Source of the DNA: a bacterium
Lineage (GTDB): Bacteria > Bacillota_I > Bacilli_A > RF39 > UBA660
DNA length: 43,849 nt
Assembly (NCBI GenBank): GCA_030539175.1
Contig: JAUNSN010000006.1
Coordinates: forward strand, 1 to 43,849
Direction: 5' to 3'
Part shown: positions 25,281-34,245 of the stretch, piece after piece
How positions within the stretch are numbered: the first letter of the stretch is position 1
Layout of the letters: every line of letters starts with the position of its first letter
The notes under the pieces: model-generated
What the model was told of the DNA's origin: nothing
The model's database searches: none
The model's input: only the letters and a program-made list of their open reading frames with translations
Translations under genes and position numbers: made by a program

Positions 25281-26360
25281 TCAGTATTGCTTTATATTGT
25301 TACATTCATTTATTTTATTAGCCCAATATCTTTCATGAAGATAACTTATCTTTTCGCTTACTTCGTTAAAAAATGATTGATAGTCTTCATATCCTTTATT
25401 TGTTAAAACAACTAATATATATGGATTATCGGAAAATACAATGGCCGCATCATGAATTACTGTACCACTAAAACCTGATTTTGATGCAACTAATTGTCCT
25501 TCTTTACCTTTTATTTTCTTATATCCAGAATTAATAAATAAAGTCATTAACTCGTTACCATATTCTTCGTTATTAAGATAAAAATTATATAAGTATTTCA
25601 TATAGGCACTGGCATCACTTGCAGTTGTTTCTCCCCAATTACTATATGAAGTAAATATTATTTTTGTTCCAAGAGTAGTCTGATAAAAATTTAATATATT
25701 TCCTCTTCCATATGTATCAATAAGCATATTGTGAGCCGCATTATCACTATATAAAATACTATATTTTACTAATTCAGATATCGGGTAGGCAACATTAAAT
25801 GACATGTTCTTTAATATACCACTTCCCGTGTTGTAATAATGAGGGGTATAGGTTATTTTTTCTTCTAATGATGTTTTATTTTCACTTGCCAACTGATAAA
25901 TATAGATATCTGTTGGAGCCTTAATGGTACTAGCTGCAAATATCGGTTGATTTTCATTATAAGATAAGGAAAAACCAGTATATAAATCTTCGTATTTGAA
26001 AGCAAAATTATTATTTGATTTATTAAATATTTGTTGGAGCTCTTGCGTTAATCCAATTAGTTCTTCATTAATAGTATATGGATTAGACAAACAATTAGCT
26101 AATTCTTTTATAGCGCTACGCTTATATTTTATATCTTCTATTTCAATTTGCTTACTGTAATAATATTCAACTTCGGTTGAAATTTTATTATCAATGGTAG
26201 TGATATAGTTATCATAATCATTGACTTGTTTCTTTAAAAATATTGTTTTACTAGTTAAAACTACTGTTACTACAAATATACTAGATGCGAGGATGATTGA
26301 TATTATTTCATGATTGCCAATATATTTAAAGCCATTTTTCATAAAATATATGATTTTCAC
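25281..26360 (-). CDS. Class A beta-lactamase-fold serine hydrolase, membrane-anchored
   Basis: This 359-residue protein starts at GTG 26360 and has an N-terminal membrane segment at about residues 20-39. A serine hydrolase domain then faces outside. The three active-site elements are present: STIK in AASTIKAP (SxxK), SDN in YSDNAAHN and KSG in SKSGFSG. The Omega-loop glutamate pattern ExxLN of true class A beta-lactamases is not seen; the region reads SNWGETTASDAS. It may therefore be a cell-wall D,D-peptidase or a non-hydrolysing penicillin-binding protein rather than a resistance enzyme. A Cys-containing tail follows. It ends in TGA, 20 bases short of the next possible stop context. Confidence 0.75.
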   Translation of the reverse strand: MKIIYFMKNGFKYIGNHEIISIILASSIFVVTVVLTSKTIFLKKQVNDYDNYITTIDNKISTEVEYYYSKQIEIEDIKYKRSAIKELANCLSNPYTINEELIGLTQELQQIFNKSNNNFAFKYEDLYTGFSLSYNENQPIFAASTIKAPTDIYIYQLASENKTSLEEKITYTPHYYNTGSGILKNMSFNVAYPISELVKYSILYSDNAAHNMLIDTYGRGNILNFYQTTLGTKIIFTSYSNWGETTASDASAYMKYLYNFYLNNEEYGNELMTLFINSGYKKIKGKEGQLVASKSGFSGTVIHDAAIVFSDNPYILVVLTNKGYEDYQSFFNEVSEKISYLHERYWANKINECNNIKQY

Positions 26361-26389
26361 AATATACCCACTTTCCTTCTTTTTTCCGA

Positions 26390-27352
26390 TTATAAGTTAT
26401 AGAAGCCCTCCCCAAACATCTCAGAATATATTTCGACTAAACTATATTCATCGTTATATTCCACATCAATATTAGCCTCTGTCAATAATTGCAAATGTTC
26501 GTAAGCTAAAGTACTACAACAAATTAACTTTTTCGGTATTGTTCTATTTTTCAATAAAGTATCTAACACTTTATTAGCAATCGATGTTGATTCTTCTTTA
26601 CTAATCAAAATAGCAGATAATACCATATTGTTTATTTTGTCAAACAAGATTATAACTATTGGATAATAGTAAGTATCGTTTATTTCAACGGGACGGGGAA
26701 CATAGAAAAGTTCAACGATTATTGTTTTTTCGTGTGATAGTAATAGCATCTTACTAACCAGTTCGTCATTTAATTTATCAACTTTAAGTGGTGATTTAGT
26801 AGTTGGAAACTCTATTTTTCTATACTTTACATCAGTACCAACATCAAATTCAATTAACTCAATAAATGCTTGATTTTCTTTAAAGTAATTTAACATGTTG
26901 TTTTTAATCGCATATTTTGCCACAGTTATTACATCTTTTATTATAGGAATAATATTAGCACACTCTTCCTCAGTCAATAATCTAACTACTCCATTATCTA
27001 TTCTTATACAACAATAATCTCCCCTTTTTATATGATGTTTTTTCAAAATAGCAAGATTCTTTTCAGTATCAATCCAATCATCTCCGTCTAAACTTATTTT
27101 AGTAAAGCTTAGACGATAAGGATTATCTAAATAAGTAGTATATTCTCCAACTGCACATTCTTGTTGCGTAATTAATTCTCTTGTTCCATAATAAAGATTA
27201 ATGCTATATTCTTGCTGTTGTTTTCCATTAACGCACATATAAATATTTTTATGTTGCTTTATGGTAAACATATCATCTCCATCTAAAATTTTATAAAATT
27301 CTAGTTTTTTGAATTCTTCCGCAAGCTTTATTAGTTCTTTATAATTGTTCAT
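26390..27352 (-). CDS. Unknown protein, possibly DUF6930/DUF7309-like
   Basis: This 320-residue soluble protein has an AGGAGG site within the 3' end of tyrS and overlaps it by 14 bases, so the two are co-transcribed. Its pattern YMCVNGKQQQEYSINLYYGT near residue 35 followed by a C-terminal alpha/beta half (IPKKLICCSTLAYEHLQLL near 275) is reminiscent of the DUF7309-DUF6930 pair. This is recall without a search. No catalytic motif is visible. Confidence 0.6.
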   Translation of the reverse strand: MNNYKELIKLAEEFKKLEFYKILDGDDMFTIKQHKNIYMCVNGKQQQEYSINLYYGTRELITQQECAVGEYTTYLDNPYRLSFTKISLDGDDWIDTEKNLAILKKHHIKRGDYCCIRIDNGVVRLLTEEECANIIPIIKDVITVAKYAIKNNMLNYFKENQAFIELIEFDVGTDVKYRKIEFPTTKSPLKVDKLNDELVSKMLLLSHEKTIIVELFYVPRPVEINDTYYYPIVIILFDKINNMVLSAILISKEESTSIANKVLDTLLKNRTIPKKLICCSTLAYEHLQLLTEANIDVEYNDEYSLVEIYSEMFGEGFYNL

Positions 27353-28586
27353 TCAATCCTCCTATTATAACTTTCAAATGAGTTTTTTTACCTTTTTGAA
27401 TAATTATAAAACCATCTTTAACCAAGTCGTTAATTATTATGTTGGCATTAGCTATTTTTTCTTGATTTAACTTAATACCACCTTGTTCAATCAATCTTCT
27501 AGCATCTGATTTTGATGCACATATATTGGTATCAACTAAAAAGCTTTTAACATCAACTTTTTCTTTTAAATAATTAAAATCAAGTTTAATTGTCGGCATA
27601 TTATCAATATTACCGCTAAATGTATCTTCACTCATTTTCTTAACTTTTAGAGCCTCTTCTTCACCGTGTACTAATTTTGTTACCTCGTATGCCATAACCT
27701 TTTTAGCTTCAATAATATTATCACGACACATTTGTTTTATTTCACTTACTTCGATATCACTAAAGAATAATAATAGTCTTTCAACGTCTTCATCATATGA
27801 ATTTATAAACATTTGATAAAAATCATAAATACTAGTTTTATCTCTTGACACCCATAAAGTTCCTGAAGCTGTTTTTCCCATTTTTTCTCCATCTGCTTTA
27901 ACTAACAAAGGACAAGTAAGAGATTGCAGTTCTCTATCTGGTTCATTGTTAGAAAAATCTATTTTTCTGGCTAATTCAACTCCAGCGACCATATTTGCCC
28001 ATTGATCTGAGCCACCAATTTCTAACATACAATTATATTTATTATTTAAATAAACAAAATCATAAGCTTGCATTAACATATAACCCATCTCTAAAAATGT
28101 TAATCCACCTTCTTCTAACCTGTTTTTATAACAGTCAGTTGCTAACATTTTGTTAACGTTGAAATGAATGCCAATATTCCTCATAAAATCTATGTATGTT
28201 TCTTTGTTAATCCAGTCAGAATTATCTAATATTAATGCTTTATTATCGCCTTCGACATCGACAAATCTTTTAATTAATTGTTTTACTTCTTCTTTATTAT
28301 GATCAACAATTTCTTTAGTAAGTATTTTTCGCATATCTTTCTTACCAGTTGGATCACCTACTAAAGCAGTCGCCCCACCTACTAAGACAATTGCTTTGTG
28401 TCCCATTTGTTGCAATCTTCTTACTAATGTCAAAGCAAAAAAATGTCCTATATGAAGGCTATCTGCAGTAGGATCAATACCTAGATAAAAAGTACACGAA
28501 CTATTAAGTAACTTTTTTATTGCCCCTTCATTAGTTGATTGATATATATATCCTCTTTCTTTTATTATATCAAAGTTTGTTTTCAT
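27339..28586 (-). CDS. tyrS: Tyrosyl-tRNA synthetase
   Basis: The start is ATG 28586 (MKTNFDIIKERG), with AGGAG seven bases upstream. The 415-residue class I synthetase shows the HIGH motif in PTADSLHIGHF, the KMSKS-like motif in ADGEKMGKTASG, the tyrosine-pocket LEIGGSDQWANM and a C-terminal S4 RNA-binding domain (SKSDARRLIEQGGIKLN). It charges tRNA-Tyr in the cytoplasm. No T-box leader is possible in the short gap to the upstream gene. Confidence 0.97.
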   Translation of the reverse strand: MKTNFDIIKERGYIYQSTNEGAIKKLLNSSCTFYLGIDPTADSLHIGHFFALTLVRRLQQMGHKAIVLVGGATALVGDPTGKKDMRKILTKEIVDHNKEEVKQLIKRFVDVEGDNKALILDNSDWINKETYIDFMRNIGIHFNVNKMLATDCYKNRLEEGGLTFLEMGYMLMQAYDFVYLNNKYNCMLEIGGSDQWANMVAGVELARKIDFSNNEPDRELQSLTCPLLVKADGEKMGKTASGTLWVSRDKTSIYDFYQMFINSYDEDVERLLLFFSDIEVSEIKQMCRDNIIEAKKVMAYEVTKLVHGEEEALKVKKMSEDTFSGNIDNMPTIKLDFNYLKEKVDVKSFLVDTNICASKSDARRLIEQGGIKLNQEKIANANIIINDLVKDGFIIIQKGKKTHLKVIIGGLNEQL

Positions 28587-28613
28587 GGGTTGCTCCTTTC
28601 CTGATAACAATAA

Positions 28614-28973
28614 CTATTTTGTTTTTTGTCTCTTTACTATTGCCTGAATAGTTACTACTTCCGATTCCACTAATTTTAACTTGCAATCTGCTTGCATCTT
28701 ATCTACTGGGGCTGGTTCAACAATATATCCCACAATTTTTTCTGGGTTAACTTCATCACTAACAGATTCTATAACTTTGTATATGTATGATAAATCATCT
28801 TGGGCATTATGATCCTCAATATTTTGCCCGACTATACTTTCAGTTGGCTGAATAACAAGATAGGTATTTTTATCTTCTTCTGGTAATGTAAGTTCATAAA
28901 CTTGATATCCTTTTATTTCTCTTTGACCATCAATGGATAACATATTTATTGTTGTTGTTAGTTCATTTTTCAT
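28614..28973 (-). CDS. Small protein of unknown function upstream of tyrS
   Basis: The start is set at ATG 28973 (MKNELTTTINMLSIDGQREIKG), preceded by GAGGAGG at ideal spacing. The 119-residue protein has no signal peptide or membrane segment. It looks like a beta-rich single domain (YQVYELTLPEED, TYLVIQPTES, EKIVGYIVEPAPVDK). It sits 27 bases before tyrS on the same strand. No family is recognised. Confidence 0.6.
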   Translation of the reverse strand: MKNELTTTINMLSIDGQREIKGYQVYELTLPEEDKNTYLVIQPTESIVGQNIEDHNAQDDLSYIYKVIESVSDEVNPEKIVGYIVEPAPVDKMQADCKLKLVESEVVTIQAIVKRQKTK

Positions 28974-29058
28974 TTCATTTACCTCCTCTTTCATAAAATA
29001 ATTATATCTTTATTTGCATTAATTGTCAAATTAATGTAGAATAAATTTGGTGAGATTG

Positions 29059-29382
29059 ATGAAAATTTTTTATAATAATAAACAGTTAAATATTATTCAT
29101 TGTAATACTTTTATTAAAAGGCTAAAAGGCTTGATGTTTTATAAGGAAAAAATCAATTTTGGCCTTAGGTTTAAGTGTAATGGTATCCATACCTTTTTTA
29201 TGTATCAAAATATTGATGTTGTATTGTGTGATAAACACAATAAAATTTTATATTATTATCCAGAAGTAAAAAAAAATAAAGTTATTTTACCAAAAAAAAA
29301 TGTTTATTACACTTATGAATTACCACCACTATATTTTGATATAAAAGTAGGCAGTTATATAACAATAAAAAAAGCAAAATAA
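29059..29382 (+). CDS. DUF192-family protein
   Basis: The ATG at 29059 is preceded by GGTGAG; a TTG at 29047 is an alternative. The 107-residue protein follows the DUF192 pattern with KRLKGLMFYKE, then NGIHTFFMYQNIDVVLCDKHNKIL, and a C-terminal YTYELPP and KVGSYITI. The biochemical role of DUF192 is not established. The protein has no signal peptide, whereas many relatives are secreted. It is on the plus strand, convergent with the coiled-coil gene and sharing a terminator. Confidence 0.8.
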   Translation: MKIFYNNKQLNIIHCNTFIKRLKGLMFYKEKINFGLRFKCNGIHTFFMYQNIDVVLCDKHNKILYYYPEVKKNKVILPKKNVYYTYELPPLYFDIKVGSYITIKKAK

Positions 29383-29395
29383 TTGCTTTTTTATT
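29364..29395. terminator. Bidirectional terminator between convergent genes
   Basis: A hairpin with arms ending AAGCAA / TTGCTT, flanked by A7 and T6, separates the plus-strand DUF192 gene from the minus-strand coiled-coil gene. Both stop codons lie in or next to it. Confidence 0.85.
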
Positions 29396-30530
29396 GTTTT
29401 ATATAACCGTTATTTTGTAACCAAGTTATTACTAAATTAACAGTTTCTTCTGTAGTAGCAGTTGTCCCAATGGTTGTTATTAATTCTGCTTTGGCAGTAT
29501 CTGTTATTGTTAGTATATTGGTGTTATTCAAAATTGTCTCAATGTTTTGAGCCATAGTATTCATTTGTGTTTGAATATCGCCAACTTTTTTATTTATTGC
29601 GTTTATACTACCAAATACTGTTGTTGTTGTACTATCTGTATTTGTACCTAATAAAGTTTTAATGTCCTCAGCTTTTGTTGCAACGTTATTTATCTTTCCA
29701 AAAACAGTTGTATCAACTGTATCTGTTGTCGTACCTACTTTATTAGTTATATCTGTAGTATCTTCAGATACACCAGCTACATTATTATTAATAGTATCGA
29801 GCGTATCGCCTAATTGGTTAAATCTATTTTTCAAACGTTTTAAAACCTTTTGAACTTTACTATCTAAATTATTTAATTTTCCAAACACTGTTGTATCAAC
29901 TTGATCTTCTGGTGAACCGATATTTGTGATAATTGTTGCATTATCAGTATCTACATCATCAAATCTATTTCCCATAGTTGTAAATCCTGTTGTTAATTTA
30001 GTTTGAACATTAGTAACTTTACCATGTATTGTTTCGTCTAAAGCACTGTCTTCTGTTGAACCTAACGTACTTTTTACATCTTTAACTAACGAATCAGTTT
30101 GTCCAAAACTAGTAGCTATATTATTAAAACTAGTTGTAAGTGTATTATCTACTCTATCAAATCGAGCGACTAAATTAGTTAAAGTTGTTGAAAGCGATGT
30201 CTCCGCATTACCAATTTTAGTGTTAATAGTTGTAAGATAAGAACTGTTGTCAGCATTATTAACTTTTGTTTTGATTACTGACAATTCTTCATTAACATTA
30301 GTAAAATCTTCTTCTAATGCCGAAGAAAGACTGTCAACTTTATCATTGGCTTTTTTGATGTTTGAATTATTTGATGAAACATCTGACTTTATAGTTGTAA
30401 TACTATTTGTATCCAATGAATTTACTTTAACAAGACAAAACACACCCACACCCAATGCAATAACTAGTAATACTATTATTGCAATATCTAAAGTACCATC
30501 TTTGGTACTATTATTATTCTTTGTACTCAT
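29391..30530 (-). CDS. Membrane-anchored coiled-coil protein with tail-fibre-like repeats
   Basis: This 379-residue protein has a short cytoplasmic start, one membrane segment (about 15-33) and then a long extracellular heptad-rich region. Four related blocks carry a G-x(3)-D...T(V)FG-x-(I/L)-N pattern: DETIHGKVTN, DTTVFGKLNN, DTTVFGKINN and TTTVFGSINA, each after a (I/L/V)G(S/T) turn. Such turns between short coiled coils are usual in trimeric phage tail fibres and surface stalks. The protein ends with a small domain (ETVNLVITWLQNNGYIKQ). It follows a PrsA-like foldase gene by 12 bases, in keeping with a surface protein that needs folding help. Function is inferred only. Confidence 0.65.
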   Translation of the reverse strand: MSTKNNNSTKDGTLDIAIIVLLVIALGVGVFCLVKVNSLDTNSITTIKSDVSSNNSNIKKANDKVDSLSSALEEDFTNVNEELSVIKTKVNNADNSSYLTTINTKIGNAETSLSTTLTNLVARFDRVDNTLTTSFNNIATSFGQTDSLVKDVKSTLGSTEDSALDETIHGKVTNVQTKLTTGFTTMGNRFDDVDTDNATIITNIGSPEDQVDTTVFGKLNNLDSKVQKVLKRLKNRFNQLGDTLDTINNNVAGVSEDTTDITNKVGTTTDTVDTTVFGKINNVATKAEDIKTLLGTNTDSTTTTVFGSINAINKKVGDIQTQMNTMAQNIETILNNTNILTITDTAKAELITTIGTTATTEETVNLVITWLQNNGYIKQ

Positions 30531-30542
30531 TTTATACTCCTT

Positions 30543-31658
30543 TTAATTTTTTATTTCAATGTTATTAAATGGATTATGGTATATTACCATTATTCCAGTT
30601 TGCCTTTTCGCAATATTTGCAAGTAGTTTCTCTTCTCGCTTCTTGTTGTATACATCAATTAATTTGCCATCATCAAGAACATCTTTAATTATTATGTGAT
30701 ACCCATACTTACTAGTTATAATATCACTAATTTCATTTTCTTTTAAATTATCAATTTCTTTTTCCAATTCTTCTATTAGTTGACCTGTTTCATAATATAT
30801 TGCAAAGCTTTCTTCATCACTTGAAACATCTTCGCTATATGTTTTAATATATTCATTGAAATTTTCATTAGTAATTTGTTGCCTAATTAGATTTATTAGT
30901 CCTTTTTTTTGACTAATAGTTTTTTCATCTAACATTTCTAATGTATCAACATTCACAGTTGTTAAAAACACTTGTCTAATTTTTGTATAATTACGTTGAT
31001 ATTCTTTATTAGCAGTATCTTTTTCTTCCAAAGTTAAATCGTTGATTTTCCCCTCTGAATATAAATTATCATATACTTTTTTGTATAACAAGTCACTCTC
31101 TGCCATTTTATCATATGCCTGTATCGTCGTATGATTCTTGTTTAGTGTATCTTTAAATTTTTCTTCACCACCAAGTTTTTCTATTAGTTCATTTTTTTTG
31201 GTTATCAATAAATTTTTATCTTCTTCATTTAAACTAATTTTTTCTTCATTGGCAATGATATTGATAATAGCAGAAGTCTTAATTTCTGAAAGTGCAGTAT
31301 CTTTTAAATACTGAGCTACAGTAGTTGTCGAATCTCCACTAATTGCCGAATTTAATGTTGCCTCTGGCAATGTAGTGTTGTCTATTCCATATAAATTATA
31401 TTTTATTGAATAAACATAAGCCATATAGTCACTTTCGTAATAATCAATATTCCCTATTGTTAATACTTTATCATCTTTATTTAAAAAGCTTTTTGCCATA
31501 AATAAAGAGACAATAGCAATAAGGATTATAAGAATAGCAATTATTAACTTTTTATATTGTAATATTTTATTAATAACTGTACTCTTTGTCCCTTTTTTCT
31601 TTTTATTGTCCCTTTTTTTATTCTCTTCTAAATTTTGTTCTTGTGATTGCTTTGTCAT
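30543..31658 (-). CDS. PrsA/SurA-like extracellular foldase (parvulin-type)
   Basis: The start is set at ATG 31658 (MTKQSQEQNLEENKKRD), with GGGGG upstream. The 371-residue protein has a lysine-rich cytoplasmic head, a membrane segment at about 33-51, and an extracellular SurA-N-like helical part. A parvulin-like region ends in LKENEISDIITSKYGYHIIIKDVL. Classical PrsA is a lipoprotein with a cysteine anchor; here a membrane helix replaces it. The peptidyl-prolyl isomerase domain looks short and diverged, so it may be mainly a chaperone. It is upstream of the coiled-coil surface protein gene. Confidence 0.75.
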   Translation of the reverse strand: MTKQSQEQNLEENKKRDNKKKKGTKSTVINKILQYKKLIIAILIILIAIVSLFMAKSFLNKDDKVLTIGNIDYYESDYMAYVYSIKYNLYGIDNTTLPEATLNSAISGDSTTTVAQYLKDTALSEIKTSAIINIIANEEKISLNEEDKNLLITKKNELIEKLGGEEKFKDTLNKNHTTIQAYDKMAESDLLYKKVYDNLYSEGKINDLTLEEKDTANKEYQRNYTKIRQVFLTTVNVDTLEMLDEKTISQKKGLINLIRQQITNENFNEYIKTYSEDVSSDEESFAIYYETGQLIEELEKEIDNLKENEISDIITSKYGYHIIIKDVLDDGKLIDVYNKKREEKLLANIAKRQTGIMVIYHNPFNNIEIKN

Positions 31659-31768
31659 CTCGTTCCCCCTACCTTGAATACTGCTATATTTCATCCTAAA
31701 ACGAAATATCAAAATTTATATTATCAGAAGAAACATAACCTGTCAAGATGCCATAGACTAAAATCACA

Positions 31769-31788
31769 AAAAAAAAGATAACTTATCT
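31769..31788 (-). terminator. Possible terminator of the rplU-prp-rpmA operon
   Basis: A short stem AGATAA/TTATCT followed by a run of T on the minus strand covers the rpmA stop codon region. The tiny loop makes it weak. Confidence 0.4.
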
Positions 31789-32073
31789 AGTTTCTGTTAC
31801 ACAAACTATCTTTTTATCTTTTCCTAATCTTTGATATTTCACATATCCGCCTATTTTAGCAAACAACGTATCATCTTTACCTCGACCTACGTTTTCGCCT
31901 GGATGAATCTTAGTTCCCCTTTGACGGTATATAATTGATCCGCCACTTACGTATTCCCCGTCAGCAGCTTTAGCACCTAATCTACGCCCTGCTGAATCAC
32001 GTCCATTGCTAGTAGAACTTTGACCTTTTTTATGAGCAAAAAACTGAATGTCTAATTTAATAAATGTCTTCAT
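31783..32073 (-). CDS. rpmA: Ribosomal protein L27 with N-terminal pro-sequence
   Basis: This 96-residue protein has the Bacillota-type leader [17 protein letters not shown]. It is cut between F and A by the protease Prp so that the mature N-terminus can reach the peptidyl transferase centre. The core contains [24 protein letters not shown] and [21 protein letters not shown]. The ATG overlaps the prp stop codon (ATGA). It fits the conserved order rplU-prp-rpmA. Confidence 0.97.
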   Translation of the reverse strand: MKTFIKLDIQFFAHKKGQSSTSNGRDSAGRRLGAKAADGEYVSGGSIIYRQRGTKIHPGENVGRGKDDTLFAKIGGYVKYQRLGKDKKIVCVTETR

Positions 32074-32384
32074 AGACTTACCTCCTTTATTTTGATATTC
32101 TTAGGATAATTATTTTTTATTTCTTTCAATAAATTCATCATGTTTAATAATAACTTATTTGTAATTTCATCATAATTTAGAATTTTTATTTCGATTTTAT
32201 TATCTTCTTGATTTACTATAATGCTATCTTCATTAAGCATTATAATAGCATTAATAGAGCAAATTACTATTGATGACACAGCTGAACAAACTATATCTTT
32301 ACCAATATTATCGTACATAGCATGTCCACTTATACTAATGTTTTTAAGAACATTATGTTCTTTTTGGATATTTATTTTTATCAT
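32070..32384 (-). CDS. prp: Ribosomal-processing cysteine protease Prp
   Basis: This 104-residue cysteine protease removes the leader from L27. The catalytic pair is visible: histidine in [18 protein letters not shown] and cysteine in [10 protein letters not shown]. Length is normal for the YsxB family. It ends in TGA overlapping the rpmA start by four bases and begins one base after the rplU stop. Confidence 0.93.
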   Translation of the reverse strand: MIKINIQKEHNVLKNISISGHAMYDNIGKDIVCSAVSSIVICSINAIIMLNEDSIIVNQEDNKIEIKILNYDEITNKLLLNMMNLLKEIKNNYPKNIKIKEVSL

Positions 32385-32385
32385 G

Positions 32386-32685
32386 TTACTTAACTATTTT
32401 TACTATTTCAATTTTTGTATAAGGTTGACGATGACCTTGCTTTTTACGATAATTTTTCTTTGGCTTATACTTAAATACAATAATCTTTTTTTGCTTACCA
32501 TGTTTTAGCACTTTTGCCTCTACTTTAGCACCGGCAATATAAGGATTACCAGTTGTCGCATCAATCATTAATACCTTATCGAAAGTAACAGTATCTCCTT
32601 GTTGACAATCTAACTTTTCAACATAAATAACATCATTTTCTGATACATAATATTGCTTGCCACCTGTTTCAAATATCGCTTTCAT
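32386..32685 (-). CDS. rplU: Ribosomal protein L21
   Basis: This 99-residue protein has the L21 landmarks [29 protein letters not shown]-type DKVLMIDA and the basic C-terminus [21 protein letters not shown]. It is a large-subunit protein binding 23S rRNA. A perfect AAGGAGG site precedes the ATG. A probable L21 leader lies upstream. Confidence 0.97.
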   Translation of the reverse strand: MKAIFETGGKQYYVSENDVIYVEKLDCQQGDTVTFDKVLMIDATTGNPYIAGAKVEAKVLKHGKQKKIIVFKYKPKKNYRKKQGHRQPYTKIEIVKIVK

Positions 32686-32694
32686 TTCTTACCT

Positions 32695-32805
32695 CCTTAA
32701 AATTATATTAAGACTCGCCTTGAAGGTGAACTTAAAAATTCTTATTACCTTTTTAGTGCGGTTGTAAAACAACTAAGGGTCTCAAACAAGGTAAATTCTA
32801 CCATA
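32695..32805 (-). promoter_or_regulatory. Probable L21 leader RNA
   Basis: The 100-base leader of rplU contains TTTGAGACCCTTAGTTG, GCACTAAAAAGGTAATAAG and AAGGCGAGTCTTAA, in the order expected for the L21 autoregulatory leader of Bacillota (Rfam L21_leader). Recognition is by eye; a covariance-model search would settle it. Confidence 0.5.
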
Positions 32806-32834
32806 TATGCTAGGATAAGTCAAACAAAATATTT

Positions 32835-33626
32835 TTACTTTTTACTTTTAGCTATACATTTAGTATTTTTAAACATTTGATTTAAATATGACTTTTCGGT
32901 TATATACTTATTTTTTACTTTAAATAAATGTCTATAATCACGTCGCATACCTTCTTTATTATTTACCTTTTTAAACTTTAAAAAGGTAAATGTATATAAA
33001 TGTCTTTCTAGTAGAAATTTATTTATAATATAGTTATATTCTCTTATATAGTCAATAATATTTTTTATAAGAAGTGTAATTATCATTATCATACTATAAT
33101 TAAAGTTATCTTTTATAGTAAGTACTACTATTAAAAATGTTATTATAGATATAATCGTACTATAATAATATGCTTTTTTAATAGTAGTTATCTTATTTAA
33201 TAATAAATTAAGTATTTCTCCACCATCTAATTTAGAAATTGGTAATAAATTAAAAAATAAAATACTAAAGTGATATTTATAAAAGATATTATAAGTACTA
33301 GCACTTATAATATTTAATTTATAAATTATAATTATTATAACAAATAATATACTTTGCCCTACTATTCCCATAACACTAATTAGTAACCACTCATTAATAC
33401 TTCTATTAATATAGCTTTCAAACTTTGTTAGACCTCCAAAAGGATAAATTATTATCTCTTTTATTTTAAAATTTAACTTTTTTCCTATAAGGTAATGACC
33501 TAATTCATGTACAATAATAATAGTAATAATAATAAGCAAGTTTTTAAAATAGCCTGTTAGTATATAAGATAAGGCAACTAAAATAAAAGAATAATGGAAG
33601 TTTAAATTATGATAAATACTCTTCAT
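32835..33626 (-). CDS. spoIVFB: Site-2 protease SpoIVFB (pro-sigma-K processing)
   Basis: This 263-residue membrane metalloprotease of family M50 has the zinc motif HELGH near residue 40, IIIYPFGGLTKF near 60 and the second active-site segment FFNLLPISKLDGGEIL near 128 (aspartate in LDGG). The late NKFLLERHLYTFTFLKF matches the SpoIVFB family tail, but no CBS domain is seen. In B. subtilis SpoIVFB cuts pro-sigma-K in the mother cell. The gene overlaps spoIVFA by 20 bases and is upstream of rplU-prp-rpmA, the same order as B. subtilis. No sigma-K gene is in the window. Confidence 0.9.
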   Translation of the reverse strand: MKSIYHNLNFHYSFILVALSYILTGYFKNLLIIITIIIVHELGHYLIGKKLNFKIKEIIIYPFGGLTKFESYINRSINEWLLISVMGIVGQSILFVIIIIIYKLNIISASTYNIFYKYHFSILFFNLLPISKLDGGEILNLLLNKITTIKKAYYYSTIISIITFLIVVLTIKDNFNYSMIMIITLLIKNIIDYIREYNYIINKFLLERHLYTFTFLKFKKVNNKEGMRRDYRHLFKVKNKYITEKSYLNQMFKNTKCIAKSKK

Positions 33627-34200
33627 AATTTAAATAACTTCCATTAGATGAAAATACTAAATATAACTTATCGTTTGCTGATCCAAGCAAGTTTCCTTTC
33701 TCAATATAGTCATATAAATTAACTCCGTTACTAGTTAAATTACCATACCAATAATCAATTCCTGCCATTGACTGGACTATTATCGTATTGTTATAGCCCT
33801 CTTTTTCACCAATATAGACAACTATACCATCTTCTAAAGATGGTACTAAATACTCTTTACCAACGGTTAATGAAACACCGTCTAAATATTTATTTTTATC
33901 ACTATAAACTAGATTTTCATTAAAAACAGATTCAACTGGATCATCAAATAGGTAGTTAGAAGGAATGACTCCACCTAAATACTTATCATAAAATGATTTT
34001 ACAGCAGTAAAAGACCAATTATTATTGAATACATTATTATATATAAATTCTTTACCTTTTATACTTGTCTTACAGACAATACCAACAATTAGAAATAGTA
34101 AAATAGAAATAATAATTCTCAATAATAAATGGCCTAAATAATTACTTTCATTGACATTATTTTTGTTGTACTTGCTAATATACTTACTCTTATTAATCAT
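33607..34200 (-). CDS. spoIVFA: SpoIVFA-like regulator (degenerate M23 domain)
   Basis: This 197-residue protein has one membrane segment (about 26-46) and an extracellular M23/LytM-like domain. That domain shows IVVYIGEKEGYNNTIIVQSMAGIDYWYGNL and LYDYIEKGNLLG, but not the zinc HxxxD/HxH ligands. This is the state of SpoIVFA, which holds SpoIVFB inactive with BofA. It immediately precedes and overlaps spoIVFB. Length is shorter than B. subtilis SpoIVFA (264). An AGGGTGA-type site lies before the ATG. Confidence 0.85.
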   Translation of the reverse strand: MINKSKYISKYNKNNVNESNYLGHLLLRIIISILLFLIVGIVCKTSIKGKEFIYNNVFNNNWSFTAVKSFYDKYLGGVIPSNYLFDDPVESVFNENLVYSDKNKYLDGVSLTVGKEYLVPSLEDGIVVYIGEKEGYNNTIIVQSMAGIDYWYGNLTSNGVNLYDYIEKGNLLGSANDKLYLVFSSNGSYLNYEEYLS

Positions 34201-34245
34201 ATTATTTCACCCGTATAATAATATGATTAATATGTTTAAAGTATG

